This document shows, in pieces, positions 6,201 to 15,485 of a stretch of 64,000 nt of DNA. Position 1 is the stretch's first letter; each line of letters opens with the position of its first letter. The notes beneath the pieces were generated by a model that was given only the letters and a program-made list of their open reading frames with translations, was not told where the DNA came from and did no database searches. The translations under genes and the position numbers were made by a program. Origin of the DNA: Actinomadura livida (GTDB lineage: Bacteria > Actinomycetota > Actinomycetes > Streptosporangiales > Streptosporangiaceae); contig NZ_BMRO01000001.1 in the NCBI RefSeq assembly GCF_014648675.1, positions 206,017-270,016 of the forward strand, read 5' to 3'.

Positions 6201-8801
6201 GTGGCGTTCGACGACGACTACCGGCGGGAGGTGCTGGAGCCCGCGCGGGCGGCGGGCGACCAGCCCCCCGAGGATCTGCGCGTCCGGTACGCGCTCGCCG
6301 ACGGACTCACCGGGCCCGCGGTCGCGGCGCGGGTCAAGCAGGTGCGGCAGTGCTGGCGGCGGGCCCGCGGGCAGCTGAAGTACCGCAAGCTGATCGACCG
6401 GCTGGAGGCCGAGCACCGCGAGCTGGCCCCGCTGTTCACCGCCGCCGAGCGCGGCGACCTGCGCCCGCTGGACGCGCGGCTGCGCGGCGGGCGCGAGCGG
6501 GGCGAGCGGCGCCGGAGCCGGGCCCGGGCGCGGCTCACCGACGCGGCGGGGACGCTGAAGATGGTGACGCCCGCCGAGATCGAGGCCATCGCGCGGACCG
6601 GCGGCGTGGCCCGCGCGGAGCTGGAGCGGCTCGCCGCCGACGACCGGATCGAGGTCCGCGAGCCCGACGCGCTGCCCACCGCCGCGCCCTACCCGGCGTT
6701 CCGGAAGGTCCAGGAGTCGCTGGACGTCCTCGGGACGCGCCACCTGGCCGACTTCCTGTTCGGGCCGCGGCTGACCGGGCCGATCCGGCTGCTGGACGGG
6801 TTCGCCGCGCCCGGCGGCGACCTGCGGCTCGACGCCGACGCGGTCGCGGCCGCCGGGGCGACGTGGGCGCGCCGCAGCCGCGACACGAGCACCACCCACG
6901 CCGACACCGTCCTCGCGGCGCTGCGGTCGGGCGCGGACCTGCCGGAGCTGCTCCGCTACGACGTGGCCGACCGGCTGCGCGAGCGGCTGCGGCAGCGGGC
7001 CTCGGAGCGGGCGCTGCTGCGGTACGCGACCGAGGACCTCGGCGTCGACCAGGGCGACGCGCGCCGCATGGTGTTCTCCGTCGTCCGCGAGACCGGGCCG
7101 GGCGGCGGGCTCGCCGGGCGGCTGCGCGCGCTGCTGGACGCGGGCGAGGTCTTCGCGGCGGCCGAGCTGGCCGACGCCTCGGGCCTCCCCCGCGCCGCCG
7201 GCGGCGCAGAATCGCCGGAGGAGGCGGTCCTCGCCGCGGAGGCCCGGCACCGCCTCGACACCGCGCTCCGCCTCCGCGAGACCGCGGCGGCCGAGCGCGA
7301 CCCGGACCGCGCCCACCGGCTGCTGTCCGACGCGCTCCGCCTCGTCCGCGACCTGCCCGGTGCGGCCGCCCACCAGCGCCGGCTGCCGCCGCGTCCCGTC
7401 CCGGCGGTGCGCGCGGACGTGGACGGCGCCACCGTGCGGCTCTCGTGGGAGGCGTCGCCCTCCACGGCGGGCGAGGTCCTGCACCAGGTCGTGCGGCGGG
7501 CCGGGCGAGCGCCGCGCGACGTCCGGGACGGGGAGCCGCTGGGCGGCCCGCTGGACGAGCGGCCGCCGGTGAACGTGCCGCTGTACTACGGCGTCGTCGC
7601 GGTGCGCGGCGACGCCGCCGCCGCACCGGCCGTGGCGGGGCCGCTGCTGGTGCGGCCCGACCCGGCCGAGGTCGAGCTGCTGGCCGGGGACGGCCAGGTG
7701 ACGGGGCGGTGGCGCTGCCCCGCGGAGGCGGCCCGGGTCGTCGTCGTCCGCGACGGCCGGGCCGTCCCGGCGGGACGCGACGGGTTCCGCGAGCGCGTCC
7801 CCAACGGCCGGACGCACCACTACCGCATCTGCGCGGTCTACCTCGACTCCGCCGGCCGCGAGGTCGTGACGGACGGCGTGCGCGCCTCGGCCACGCCGAG
7901 CGCGCCGCCCGAGCCGGTGTACGAGCTGTCCGCCGAGACCGACGCGTCCGATCCGGGGCTGGTCCGGGTCGCGTTCGGCGCGCCCGGCAGCGGGACGGCC
8001 GAACTGGTGCTGGCGGAGGAGCCCCCGCCGTGGCCGCGCAGCGCGCTCGTCCCGCTGGAGGAGGTGCGGCGCGAGACGCGGCGGCTGGCGTGCACCCCGG
8101 TCCCCGGCGGGCTCGCGGTGCGGCCGGGCGCCAGCGGATGGCTGCTCGCGGTGACCGTCGCCGAGGGCACCGCCGCGATCGGCGCCTACCACCGGCACGT
8201 GAACCTGCCGCCGCCGCGCCGCCTGGTCGCCGAGCGGCGCGGCGACCACGTGCACGTCGGGTTCGACTGGCCGCCCGACGTCACGGAGGTCGAGCTGGCG
8301 TACCGGATCGGCGCCGAGCCGCGGCCGGCCGCCGCGGCCGGGGAGGTCGTGACCCGCGCCGCCTACGACACCCAGGGCGGCGTCAGGCTGCCCGTCCCCG
8401 AGGACGAGCCGGTCGAGCTGTCGGTCGCGGCGGCCGGGACGGTGGGCGGCTCCCGGGTGACCGGCCCGCCGGTGACCGCCGAGGTCGCGGCCCGCACGGT
8501 CGTCCGCTACGACGTGCTGCGGTCCGGGCCGCCGTGGCGGCGGACGCTGACCGTCCGGCTCACCTCGTCGCGCCCGCTGCGGCTGGCGCGGCTCGCGCTG
8601 GTGCTGCGCACCGGGCGGGTGATGCCGCACCGGCCCGCCGACGGGGAGACGCTCGGCCGGTGGGAGCAGGTGCCCGTGCCGGGCGAGCTGTCGCTGGACG
8701 CGCCGGCCGCCGCCGCGCCGTACTGGCTGCGCTGCTTCGCCGACGACGACGCCGTCGCGCTGAGCGATCCCCCCGTCCGCCGGCTCCGGGTGCAGCGATG
8801 A
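6201..8801 (+). CDS. Large helical plus Ig/FN3-type protein of the Hsp70-GTPase cassette (unknown function)
   Basis: An 866-aa protein with no enzyme motif that I recognise. Residues 1-400 are charged and helical (QVRQCWRRARGQLKYRKLID; several Arg/Glu-rich stretches). From about residue 395 several beta modules follow with FN3-like strands, for example VRLSWEASPSTAGEVLHQVV and HVHVGFDWPPDVTEVELAYR, each with Pro-rich linkers. There is no signal peptide or membrane segment, so these FN3-like modules are cytoplasmic, which is unusual. The GTG at 6201 follows GGAGG by five bases. Its stop overlaps the next gene's ATG (ATGA), so the two are translationally coupled. It could be the Hsp70 client or scaffold linking the chaperone to the GTPases; that is inference. 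Confidence 0.7.
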   Translation: MAFDDDYRREVLEPARAAGDQPPEDLRVRYALADGLTGPAVAARVKQVRQCWRRARGQLKYRKLIDRLEAEHRELAPLFTAAERGDLRPLDARLRGGRERGERRRSRARARLTDAAGTLKMVTPAEIEAIARTGGVARAELERLAADDRIEVREPDALPTAAPYPAFRKVQESLDVLGTRHLADFLFGPRLTGPIRLLDGFAAPGGDLRLDADAVAAAGATWARRSRDTSTTHADTVLAALRSGADLPELLRYDVADRLRERLRQRASERALLRYATEDLGVDQGDARRMVFSVVRETGPGGGLAGRLRALLDAGEVFAAAELADASGLPRAAGGAESPEEAVLAAEARHRLDTALRLRETAAAERDPDRAHRLLSDALRLVRDLPGAAAHQRRLPPRPVPAVRADVDGATVRLSWEASPSTAGEVLHQVVRRAGRAPRDVRDGEPLGGPLDERPPVNVPLYYGVVAVRGDAAAAPAVAGPLLVRPDPAEVELLAGDGQVTGRWRCPAEAARVVVVRDGRAVPAGRDGFRERVPNGRTHHYRICAVYLDSAGREVVTDGVRASATPSAPPEPVYELSAETDASDPGLVRVAFGAPGSGTAELVLAEEPPPWPRSALVPLEEVRRETRRLACTPVPGGLAVRPGASGWLLAVTVAEGTAAIGAYHRHVNLPPPRRLVAERRGDHVHVGFDWPPDVTEVELAYRIGAEPRPAAAAGEVVTRAAYDTQGGVRLPVPEDEPVELSVAAAGTVGGSRVTGPPVTAEVAARTVVRYDVLRSGPPWRRTLTVRLTSSRPLRLARLALVLRTGRVMPHRPADGETLGRWEQVPVPGELSLDAPAAAAPYWLRCFADDDAVALSDPPVRRLRVQR

Positions 8802-10084
8802 CCGGACCGCTCGCCCGCGTGCCCGGTGCGGGGTCGCTGCACCGCCCGGCCAGGCCGCGCGGATTCAGGAAGGGCGTCACGTGCCCGTACTGCTTCGCGT
8901 CGGTCGCGCCGCAGCGGATCCTGTTCCGGTGCCGGGGCCAGTCGGGGCGGCGGCAGGGCTGCGCCCCCGTCCTGGACGAGGATCTCGCCGCGTACACCGG
9001 GTCGACGGCGGGCGCGTCGCTGCCGCCGGTGTTCGCCGCGTCCGGACGCGCGGGACGCGCGGACTGCCCGGACTGCGGGCTCCCGACCGGCAACCGCGCC
9101 TGCCCGGAGTGCCACAACCCGCTCCCGTCCGCGTACTGCGACTCCCCCGGCCGGATCGTCGCGCTCGTCGGGGCGAAGAACGCGGGCAAGAGCACCTACA
9201 TCGCCGTCCTGCTGCACGAGCTGATGAACCGGGTCGGGACGGAGCTGGACGCGTCGCTGGTGGCGTGCGACGACCGGACGATCGAGCGGTACAAGCGCGA
9301 CTTCGCCCGCCCGCTGCTGGAGGAGCGGCGGCTGCTGCCGACGACGGCGAGCGCCGCCACCGGCCCCCGCGAGCCGCTGGTGTACCTGCTCACCCGGACG
9401 CGCAGGGGGCGCTTCTCCCGCCCGCGCAACGACTCGCTCGCGCTCGTGCTGTTCGACACGGCGGGCGAGGACCTGCGCAGCCGCGAGGCCACCGACCTGC
9501 ACCTGCGGTACCTGGAGGCGGCCGACGCGGTCATCTTCCTCGTCGACCCGCTGGAGCTGCCCGGCGCCCGCTCCGGCGTGCGCGACGGCGTCCCGGGCGC
9601 GCCCGGCGCGTCCGGCGCGTCCGGCGGTCCGCACTCCGCGGACCCGGACAGCGAGCCGCTGAACGTCATCGCCCGCGTCACCGAGACGCTCCGGCAGCGG
9701 CACGGCACCCGGCCCGGCGAGCCGCTGCCGGTGCCCGTCGCGGTCGCCCTCACCAAGATCGACATGCTGCGGCCGGGGCTGCTGGAGCAGTCGGCGCTGC
9801 ACCGGTCCCGGTCCGGCCAGGGAGTGCTGGACCTCGACGACAGGGAAGCGGTGAACGAGCAGGTCCGGGCGCTGCTGCACGAGTGGCAGGCGGGCCAGCT
9901 CGACACCTACCTCGGGCAGCAGTTCGCCGACCACGCGCTGTTCGGCCTGTCGGCGCTCGGCGCCGCGCCGGAGGGCGAGCGCGTCGGCGCGGGCGGCGTC
10001 CGGCCGTACCGGGCCGAGGACCCGCTGCTGTGGCTGCTGCACCGGTTCGGGATGCTCGACGGCGTCCGTCCCGGAGGGGCGTAG
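8798..10084 (+). CDS. Zinc-ribbon TRAFAC-type GTPase (double-GTPase 2-like)
   Basis: A 428-aa protein. Two zinc-ribbon-like elements lead it (CPYC...FRC near residue 28; CPDCGLPTGNRACPEC near residue 90). The GTPase has a P-loop GAKNAGKST with K131, switch II DTAGED with D220, and G4 TKID at residues 319-322. A Gly/Ala/Ser-rich insertion lies between switch II and G4. The layout recalls the DO-GTPase2 family of GAP1-associated systems; that family name is from memory. The start ATG overlaps the previous stop by four bases, and the GAP1-like gene follows after two bases. It probably acts in the cytoplasm as a nucleotide-dependent switch paired with the second GTPase at 12340. Confidence 0.8.
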   Translation: MTGPLARVPGAGSLHRPARPRGFRKGVTCPYCFASVAPQRILFRCRGQSGRRQGCAPVLDEDLAAYTGSTAGASLPPVFAASGRAGRADCPDCGLPTGNRACPECHNPLPSAYCDSPGRIVALVGAKNAGKSTYIAVLLHELMNRVGTELDASLVACDDRTIERYKRDFARPLLEERRLLPTTASAATGPREPLVYLLTRTRRGRFSRPRNDSLALVLFDTAGEDLRSREATDLHLRYLEAADAVIFLVDPLELPGARSGVRDGVPGAPGASGASGGPHSADPDSEPLNVIARVTETLRQRHGTRPGEPLPVPVAVALTKIDMLRPGLLEQSALHRSRSGQGVLDLDDREAVNEQVRALLHEWQAGQLDTYLGQQFADHALFGLSALGAAPEGERVGAGGVRPYRAEDPLLWLLHRFGMLDGVRPGGA

Positions 10085-10086
10085 CC

Positions 10087-12336
10087 GTGGCCTGGCAGCT
10101 GCACTACACCTCCGCCCGGAGCGGGCCCACCGGCCGGGCCGGGTTCCAGTTCGTCGCCGAGACGCCGGGCCTGCCCGACGGGGTCCGGGCGGGCGTGACC
10201 CCGTACCTGGCGTACCGGCCGCCGCCCGACGCGCCGCTGTCGCCCGACGACTCCGAGCTGGGGCTGTTCCCGGTCTCGCTGCTGTACGACCGGGTGGACG
10301 GGCGCCCGCTGCTGCTGCGGTGCCGCTACCTCGGCCGGGACTACTCGGGCCGCTACGGCAACTTCTTCGCGCACGCGGTCGTCGCCGAGCCGGACGAGCT
10401 GGAGGGCCTGCGGCCCGCCGAGCTGTGGTCCGCGCCGCACTGGGCGCACCTCCCGGCACCGGAGACGGCGGTACTCGACACCCTGGACGACCTGGCCCCG
10501 GGCGCGGCGCTCGACCCGGAGTCGCTCGCCGCGTGGCTCGCCGAGTCCGGGCGGGACGACCCCTACGCGCTGCTCGGGCACCTGGTGGACGCCGTCGCGG
10601 GCGTCCTCGGGCAGGGCCACGGCCGCGTCGTCCTCGTCTCCGACGACGTCGAGCTGATCGCCCGCTGGATCGCGGTCGTGTCGTACTCGCTGCCGGTCAC
10701 GGCGGCGGCGCGGCTGTCGTTCGTCACCTACACCGCCGACCCGGACGGCGCCGCGCAGCGCCTCGTCGGCACCACGCCCGCGATCTGGGCCGCCGTCCGG
10801 CACCGCGCCTCGCACGCCCGCGCCTTCGACCTCCGCGAGGGCGTCCCGGCCGGCGGGACGAGCCGCTTCGCGCGGACCGTCGCCGGCTGCTGGCGCGGCC
10901 CCGACTTCGCCGGCCTCGACGCCCTCGGCGAGCTGGCACCGCTGGACGACCCCGCGCAGGAGGGCGCCGCCGCGCTGCTGGCGCTCTGCCGCGGCGACGC
11001 GACCGTCACCGCGGCCGAGGAGGGCGCCGCGGCGGAGCTGCTGTCGCGGCGCGGGTCCGGGATACCCGAATGGGTGTGGCGCGACCTCGTCCCCGGCGTC
11101 CCGTCGATGGGGCTGGACCTCGCGCTCGCCCTGCACGAGCGGGCGCGGGCCGCGGGGGCGGCGGACGTCGCCCGGCAGTGCTCGCTCCGCGTCGGCGAGC
11201 GGGTGTCGGACGCGCTGGCCGAGGCGTCCGGCCTGGCCGAGACCACGGCGGCGGCGGGCGTGGCGGAGCGGGCCGGAGTGGAGCTCGATCCGGCAGAGGT
11301 CGCGGCGTCGGCGGCGCGGTGCGCGCGGCGCGGCGACCCCGGCCTCGCCGCGGCGCTCGCCGGCTGCCCCGCCGGGCTGCGCGACGCCCTCCTCGACGGG
11401 GTGCTCGCCGGGCTCGCCGAGGCCGGCGAGCGGGAACGCGCGGCGGCGCTCACGCCGGGCAACTGCGACCTGCTGCACGGGCACCCCGAGCGGCTGCGCG
11501 CCGTGCCCGCCGTCGGCGGCGCCGTGCTCGCGTCCGTCGGGCGGCGGCATCCGGAACGCCGGATCGAGATCACCGGGGAGCTGCTCCGGCTGGACGGAGA
11601 CCCCGACACGGCGCTGGACGCGGCGCTCGACGAGGTCTGGCGGGTTCCGCCGTCCGCCGGTGAGTGCGAGGGCCTCCTGGACGCCCACGGCGACGCCATG
11701 GCGGCCCGCGCACCGCTGGCCGGGCTGCCGTCCCGGACGTTCACGCGCCTCGCGTTCCCCGGCGGCGACGGACTGGCCGACCCGGCCGCGCTGCGGCTGG
11801 CCGAGCGGGTCCGGGAGGTCCTGCCCGGCGGGCGCGCCGGACGCGACGCCGCCCTCGTCCAGGCGTACGGGACCGCGATCACCGCGGGCCCGGCGCGGGC
11901 GGCGCGGGCGCTGGCGGAGATCGCGGACGCCGGCGGCGCGACCGCGCAGCTCGCGGGCGAGGCGTTCGTCGGGGCGGCGCGGCGGCTGTGCCGGCGGCCG
12001 CCCGCGTTCCGGGCGGAGCTGCTGGCCGCGCTGCCCGCGCCCGTCCGCGCCCGGCTCGGCGAGCGGTGGACCGAGGAGCTGCCCGGACGCGCCCGCGCGG
12101 GCCGCGCCCCGCTGCGCGGCGGCGAGGCCGAGCAGCGCAACGACCTGGTCGAGGTCGTGCTGCGGATGAAGACCCGCGGCGCCGCCGAACCGGCCCTGGA
12201 GGCGTGGGCGCGGGCGGCGGCGGGCCGGTGGCTGGCGAGCCGGCAGCTCGACGTCCGCCTGGAGCGCAGCCCCCGGCTGCGGGCCGCGCTGCGTGACCTC
12301 CTCGCCGAGGGCGACTCCTCCCGCGGGGGGAGGTGA
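10087..12336 (+). CDS. GTPase-associated protein 1 (GAP1)-like protein
   Basis: A 749-aa protein. The N-terminus (WQLHYTSARSGPTGRAGFQF, then YDRVDGRPLLLRCRYLGRD and GRYGNFFAHAVV) matches what I recall of the GAP1-N2 domain. A middle region with ARWIAVVSYSLPVTAAARLS and RLSFVTYTADPD matches GAP1-M, and a long Ala/Leu/Arg-rich helical C-terminus would be GAP1-C. The start is GTG at 10087, two bases after the GTPase stop. GAP1 genes are characteristically placed next to one or two GTPases, as here. No catalytic motif is evident. Its role (effector, sensor or GTPase partner) is not experimentally established to my knowledge. Confidence 0.75.
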   Translation: MAWQLHYTSARSGPTGRAGFQFVAETPGLPDGVRAGVTPYLAYRPPPDAPLSPDDSELGLFPVSLLYDRVDGRPLLLRCRYLGRDYSGRYGNFFAHAVVAEPDELEGLRPAELWSAPHWAHLPAPETAVLDTLDDLAPGAALDPESLAAWLAESGRDDPYALLGHLVDAVAGVLGQGHGRVVLVSDDVELIARWIAVVSYSLPVTAAARLSFVTYTADPDGAAQRLVGTTPAIWAAVRHRASHARAFDLREGVPAGGTSRFARTVAGCWRGPDFAGLDALGELAPLDDPAQEGAAALLALCRGDATVTAAEEGAAAELLSRRGSGIPEWVWRDLVPGVPSMGLDLALALHERARAAGAADVARQCSLRVGERVSDALAEASGLAETTAAAGVAERAGVELDPAEVAASAARCARRGDPGLAAALAGCPAGLRDALLDGVLAGLAEAGERERAAALTPGNCDLLHGHPERLRAVPAVGGAVLASVGRRHPERRIEITGELLRLDGDPDTALDAALDEVWRVPPSAGECEGLLDAHGDAMAARAPLAGLPSRTFTRLAFPGGDGLADPAALRLAERVREVLPGGRAGRDAALVQAYGTAITAGPARAARALAEIADAGGATAQLAGEAFVGAARRLCRRPPAFRAELLAALPAPVRARLGERWTEELPGRARAGRAPLRGGEAEQRNDLVEVVLRMKTRGAAEPALEAWARAAAGRWLASRQLDVRLERSPRLRAALRDLLAEGDSSRGGR

Positions 12337-12339
12337 GCC

Positions 12340-14076
12340 GTGCATCCCATCCTCGTGCTGCTGCTGATCGCCGTGTGGGGCGCGGCCATGTGGCTGGGCT
12401 TCATGTACGTGTTCCCGGTGCTGTTCGCCGTGACGCTCGTCGTCGCCGGGGTCGCCGCCCTGAGCCTGTACTACCTCCACGCGTGCCGGACGCTCGCGCC
12501 GTCCACCCTCGAAGGGCCGTCGCCGGTCGCCGAGCCGAAGATCGCCTACCGGCACTACCTGCTCGGCCAGGTGTGGCGCGACTGGTGGACGATCAGCCGC
12601 ACGGTCGTGCCGCAGGTGTACCGGACCGCGCGGGCCGTCCTCGTCCGCCTGACCCGGCTGCTGCTCGGCGGGTTCTGGGGCTTCTTCGTCTTCCCGGTCT
12701 GGCTGGCGCTGTGCGCGGGCATCGTGGCCGCCTCCGCGCCGGCCGCCGTGTTCGTGCTCGCGCTCACCGTCCTCTACGGGCTGGTGGCCGCGACGGGGCT
12801 CGCGGTGTGGCTGGTGTGCGTGCTCGTCCTGGCGGCGGTGGAGCGCCTCTTCATGATGTACGGCAGGATCCTGCAGACCTGCCCGCACCCCTTCTGCTAC
12901 GAGCGCATCGGGCTGCCCGAGTACGAGTGCCCGGGGTGCGGGGCGCGGCACCCCCGCCTCACCCCGGGGTCGCGCGGCGCGTTCCGCCACGTGTGCCGCT
13001 GCGGGGCGCGGCTGCCCACGACCGTCCCGCTCGGGCGCTTCCGGCTGGCCGCGCACTGCCCGCACTGCGGGGGGCGGCTCCCCGAGCGGATCGGGCGGGT
13101 CCGCGTGGAGCCGCTGCCGTTCGTCGGCGGCCCGGCCGCCGGGAAGACGACGTTCATGGTCCTGGGGATCCGCGCCCTGCACGCGCGGGCCCGCGCCGTC
13201 CACGGGCGGCTCGCGTTCGTGGAGCAGCGGCACGCGCAGGCGTACGCGGGCGCGATCCGCGAGTTCCAGCGCGGCGGGCGCCTCGCCAAGACGGGGCCGG
13301 AGCTGCCGCTCGCGACCATGGTGGACGTGGAGCTCCCGGGCCGCGCCCGGCGGATCCTCTACCTGTTCGACCCGGCCGGCGAGCACTACACCGGCGCCAC
13401 GGAGGTCGAGTCGCTGCGCTACCTGGAGCACAGCGAGGCGCTGCTGTTCGTCGTGGACCCGTTCGCCCTCCCCCAGCTGCGCGGCTCCCTGACCGGGGAC
13501 GAGCGGGACCTCGTCGACCGGTCCGCCGCGTCGTCGGAGGAGGACCCGGCCGACACGCTGCAGCGGGTGCTGAACGAGCTGCGGTCCCGCCCGGACCAGG
13601 GGCACCAGAAGCGGGTCGCCGTCGTCGTCACCAAGACCGACCTGCTGGCCCGCACCGAGATCGGCCGCTTCCTGACCGGCGCGGGACCGGACGACGAGGC
13701 CGGGCTGCGCGAATGGCTCGGGGACATCGGCCTCGGCAACACCGTCCGCACCCTCGACCAGCTCGCGGGGCAGGTGCGGTACTTCGCGTCCGGCCTGGCG
13801 ACGGAGCCCGCGGACGTCGCCGACCTGCTCGGCTGGGTGACCGGCCTGGCGCCCGCGGGTGCGGCGAACGGCGTCCGGCCGCCCGACGACGCCGCCCAGG
13901 AGCTGCCCGGGACGGCCCCGCTGCGCGCCCCGTGGCCGGTGCGGGGACGCGGTCCGGACCGCGTCCCGCTCGGCTACCAGGCCGGGCGCTGGGCGGTCCT
14001 CGCGGGGGTGTCGGCCGTCACGGTGGCGACCGTCACCGGCGCGGTCGTCGCCGCCGCGGAACGCTTCCCCTTCTGA
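12340..14076 (+). CDS. Membrane-anchored zinc-ribbon GTPase (double-GTPase 1-like)
   Basis: A 578-aa protein. Two N-terminal transmembrane helices (about residues 3-45) and a second hydrophobic pair (about 105-170) precede a cysteine-rich section (CPHPFC, CPGCGARH, VCRCGARL, HCPHCGGRL) typical of stacked zinc ribbons. The GTPase follows: P-loop GGPAAGKTT with K269, DPAGEH with D344, and TKTD at 431-434. A final hydrophobic helix is at the C-terminus (WAVLAGVSAVTVATVTGAVV). The GTG at 12340 follows GGGGGGAGG. The membrane anchoring suggests it places the cassette at the cytoplasmic membrane while the 8798 GTPase is soluble. It is the last gene of the cassette; no clear terminator follows. Confidence 0.8.
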   Translation: MHPILVLLLIAVWGAAMWLGFMYVFPVLFAVTLVVAGVAALSLYYLHACRTLAPSTLEGPSPVAEPKIAYRHYLLGQVWRDWWTISRTVVPQVYRTARAVLVRLTRLLLGGFWGFFVFPVWLALCAGIVAASAPAAVFVLALTVLYGLVAATGLAVWLVCVLVLAAVERLFMMYGRILQTCPHPFCYERIGLPEYECPGCGARHPRLTPGSRGAFRHVCRCGARLPTTVPLGRFRLAAHCPHCGGRLPERIGRVRVEPLPFVGGPAAGKTTFMVLGIRALHARARAVHGRLAFVEQRHAQAYAGAIREFQRGGRLAKTGPELPLATMVDVELPGRARRILYLFDPAGEHYTGATEVESLRYLEHSEALLFVVDPFALPQLRGSLTGDERDLVDRSAASSEEDPADTLQRVLNELRSRPDQGHQKRVAVVVTKTDLLARTEIGRFLTGAGPDDEAGLREWLGDIGLGNTVRTLDQLAGQVRYFASGLATEPADVADLLGWVTGLAPAGAANGVRPPDDAAQELPGTAPLRAPWPVRGRGPDRVPLGYQAGRWAVLAGVSAVTVATVTGAVVAAAERFPF

Positions 14077-14204
14077 CCCCTCCTGCGCCGAATGTCTTCC
14101 CTGTGATCGAGCACACCCTGATGAGCAGGAAGATATAGATCCATCATCGGATTGGACGTTCTTTGGCGATCGTCCGCCCGCGGCCCCCCGAACGGAAGGC
14201 GATC

Positions 14205-15485
14205 ATGACCCAGACGGCCGATCCAGCCGCCGAGACGGCGACCGGCGGATGGATGGACCGGCGGCTCTGGCTCATCCTCATCCTCGGGTCGCTGACGGCC
14301 ATCGGGCCGCTGTCGATCGACCTGTACCTGCCCGCGCTGCCCGCGCTGGCCGGCGACCTGTCGACGGGCGCGATGCAGACGCAGCTCACGCTGACCGCGT
14401 GCGTCGCCGGCCTCGCCGCGGGGCAGGCGGTGGCGGGCCCGCTCAGCGACACGCTCGGGCGGCGCCGGCCGCTGCTGGCCGGGCTGGCCGCCTACGCCGC
14501 CGCGTCGCTGCTGTGCGCCGCCGCCCCCACCGTGGAGACGCTGATCGCACTGCGGGTGGTGCAGGGCGCGACCGGGGCCGCCGGGATCGTGATCGCGCGG
14601 GCGATCGTCCGCGACCTCTACCAGGGCGTGGCCGCCGCCCGGTTCTTCTCGACGCTGATGCTGGTCACCGGGCTCGCCCCGATCCTCGCGCCGGTGGCCG
14701 GGGGGCAGCTGCTGCGGCTGATGCCGTGGCCGGGCCTGTTCGCGGTCCTGTCCGGGGTCGGCGTCGCGCTGTTCCTCGGCGCGCTGCTCGGGGTGAAGGA
14801 GACGCTGCCGCCCGCGCGCCGCGCGACGGGCGGCCTGCGCGCGACGGTGCGCACGTTCCGGGGCCTCGCGGCCGACCGGATGTTCGCCGGGTACGCGCTG
14901 ACGATCGGCCTGTCGTTCGGGGCGATGTTCACCTACATCTCGGGGTCGCCGTTCGTCCTGCAGGACATCTACGGGCTGTCGCCGCAGACGTTCGGCATCG
15001 CCTTCGGCGTCAACGCCCTCGGGACCGTGACCGCCGCGCAGATCGGCGGCCGGCTCGCCGGGCTGGTGCGGCTGCGCCTGCTGCTCGCCGTCGGGCTCGG
15101 CATGATGACGGCGGGCGGGGCCGTCCTGCTGGCCTCCGTCTTCACCGGCGCGGGCGTGTACGGGGTGCTGCCCGCCCTGTTCCTGGTCACCTCCGGGCAG
15201 GGCTTCGTGCTGCCGAACGCGACCGCGCTGGCGCTGACGGGCCCCGCGTCCGAGGTGGCGGGGAGCGCCTCGGCGCTGCTCGGCGTCACCCAGTTCGCGC
15301 TGGGCGGGGCCGCCGCGCCGCTGGCCGGGATCGCCGGGCCGGACACCGCCGTCCCGATGGCCGTGTCGATCGCGGCGCTCGCGGTGCTGGCGTCCCTCGT
15401 CACCGCGACCGCCACCCGCGCCCCGCGGGACGGCGGGGCGGACGCCCGGCAGGACACCGGGGCGGCACCGCCGTCACCGGGCTGA
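14205..15485 (+). CDS. Bcr/CflA-type MFS multidrug exporter
   Basis: A 426-aa major facilitator with about 12 hydrophobic helices. GPLSIDLYLPALPALAGDL in helix 1, the GPLSDTLGRRRPLL loop 2-3 motif, and RVVQGATGAAGIVIARAIVR match the Bcr/CflA drug:proton antiporter subfamily. The ATG at 14205 follows GGAAGG; longer frames to 14163 have no ribosome site. Its 3' end overlaps the convergent TetR gene by 12 bp, so transcription of the two may interfere. The drug substrate is unknown. The neighbouring TetR more likely controls the divergent lactonase, because its palindrome lies there. Confidence 0.88.
   Translation: MTQTADPAAETATGGWMDRRLWLILILGSLTAIGPLSIDLYLPALPALAGDLSTGAMQTQLTLTACVAGLAAGQAVAGPLSDTLGRRRPLLAGLAAYAAASLLCAAAPTVETLIALRVVQGATGAAGIVIARAIVRDLYQGVAAARFFSTLMLVTGLAPILAPVAGGQLLRLMPWPGLFAVLSGVGVALFLGALLGVKETLPPARRATGGLRATVRTFRGLAADRMFAGYALTIGLSFGAMFTYISGSPFVLQDIYGLSPQTFGIAFGVNALGTVTAAQIGGRLAGLVRLRLLLAVGLGMMTAGGAVLLASVFTGAGVYGVLPALFLVTSGQGFVLPNATALALTGPASEVAGSASALLGVTQFALGGAAAPLAGIAGPDTAVPMAVSIAALAVLASLVTATATRAPRDGGADARQDTGAAPPSPG

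Noticed and set aside
5877-8630. 917-aa minus-strand open frame opposite the FN3-type gene
   Set aside because: Arg/Pro/Gly-rich with no domain; a high-GC shadow of the plus-strand gene, which has clean ribosome site and overlap context.
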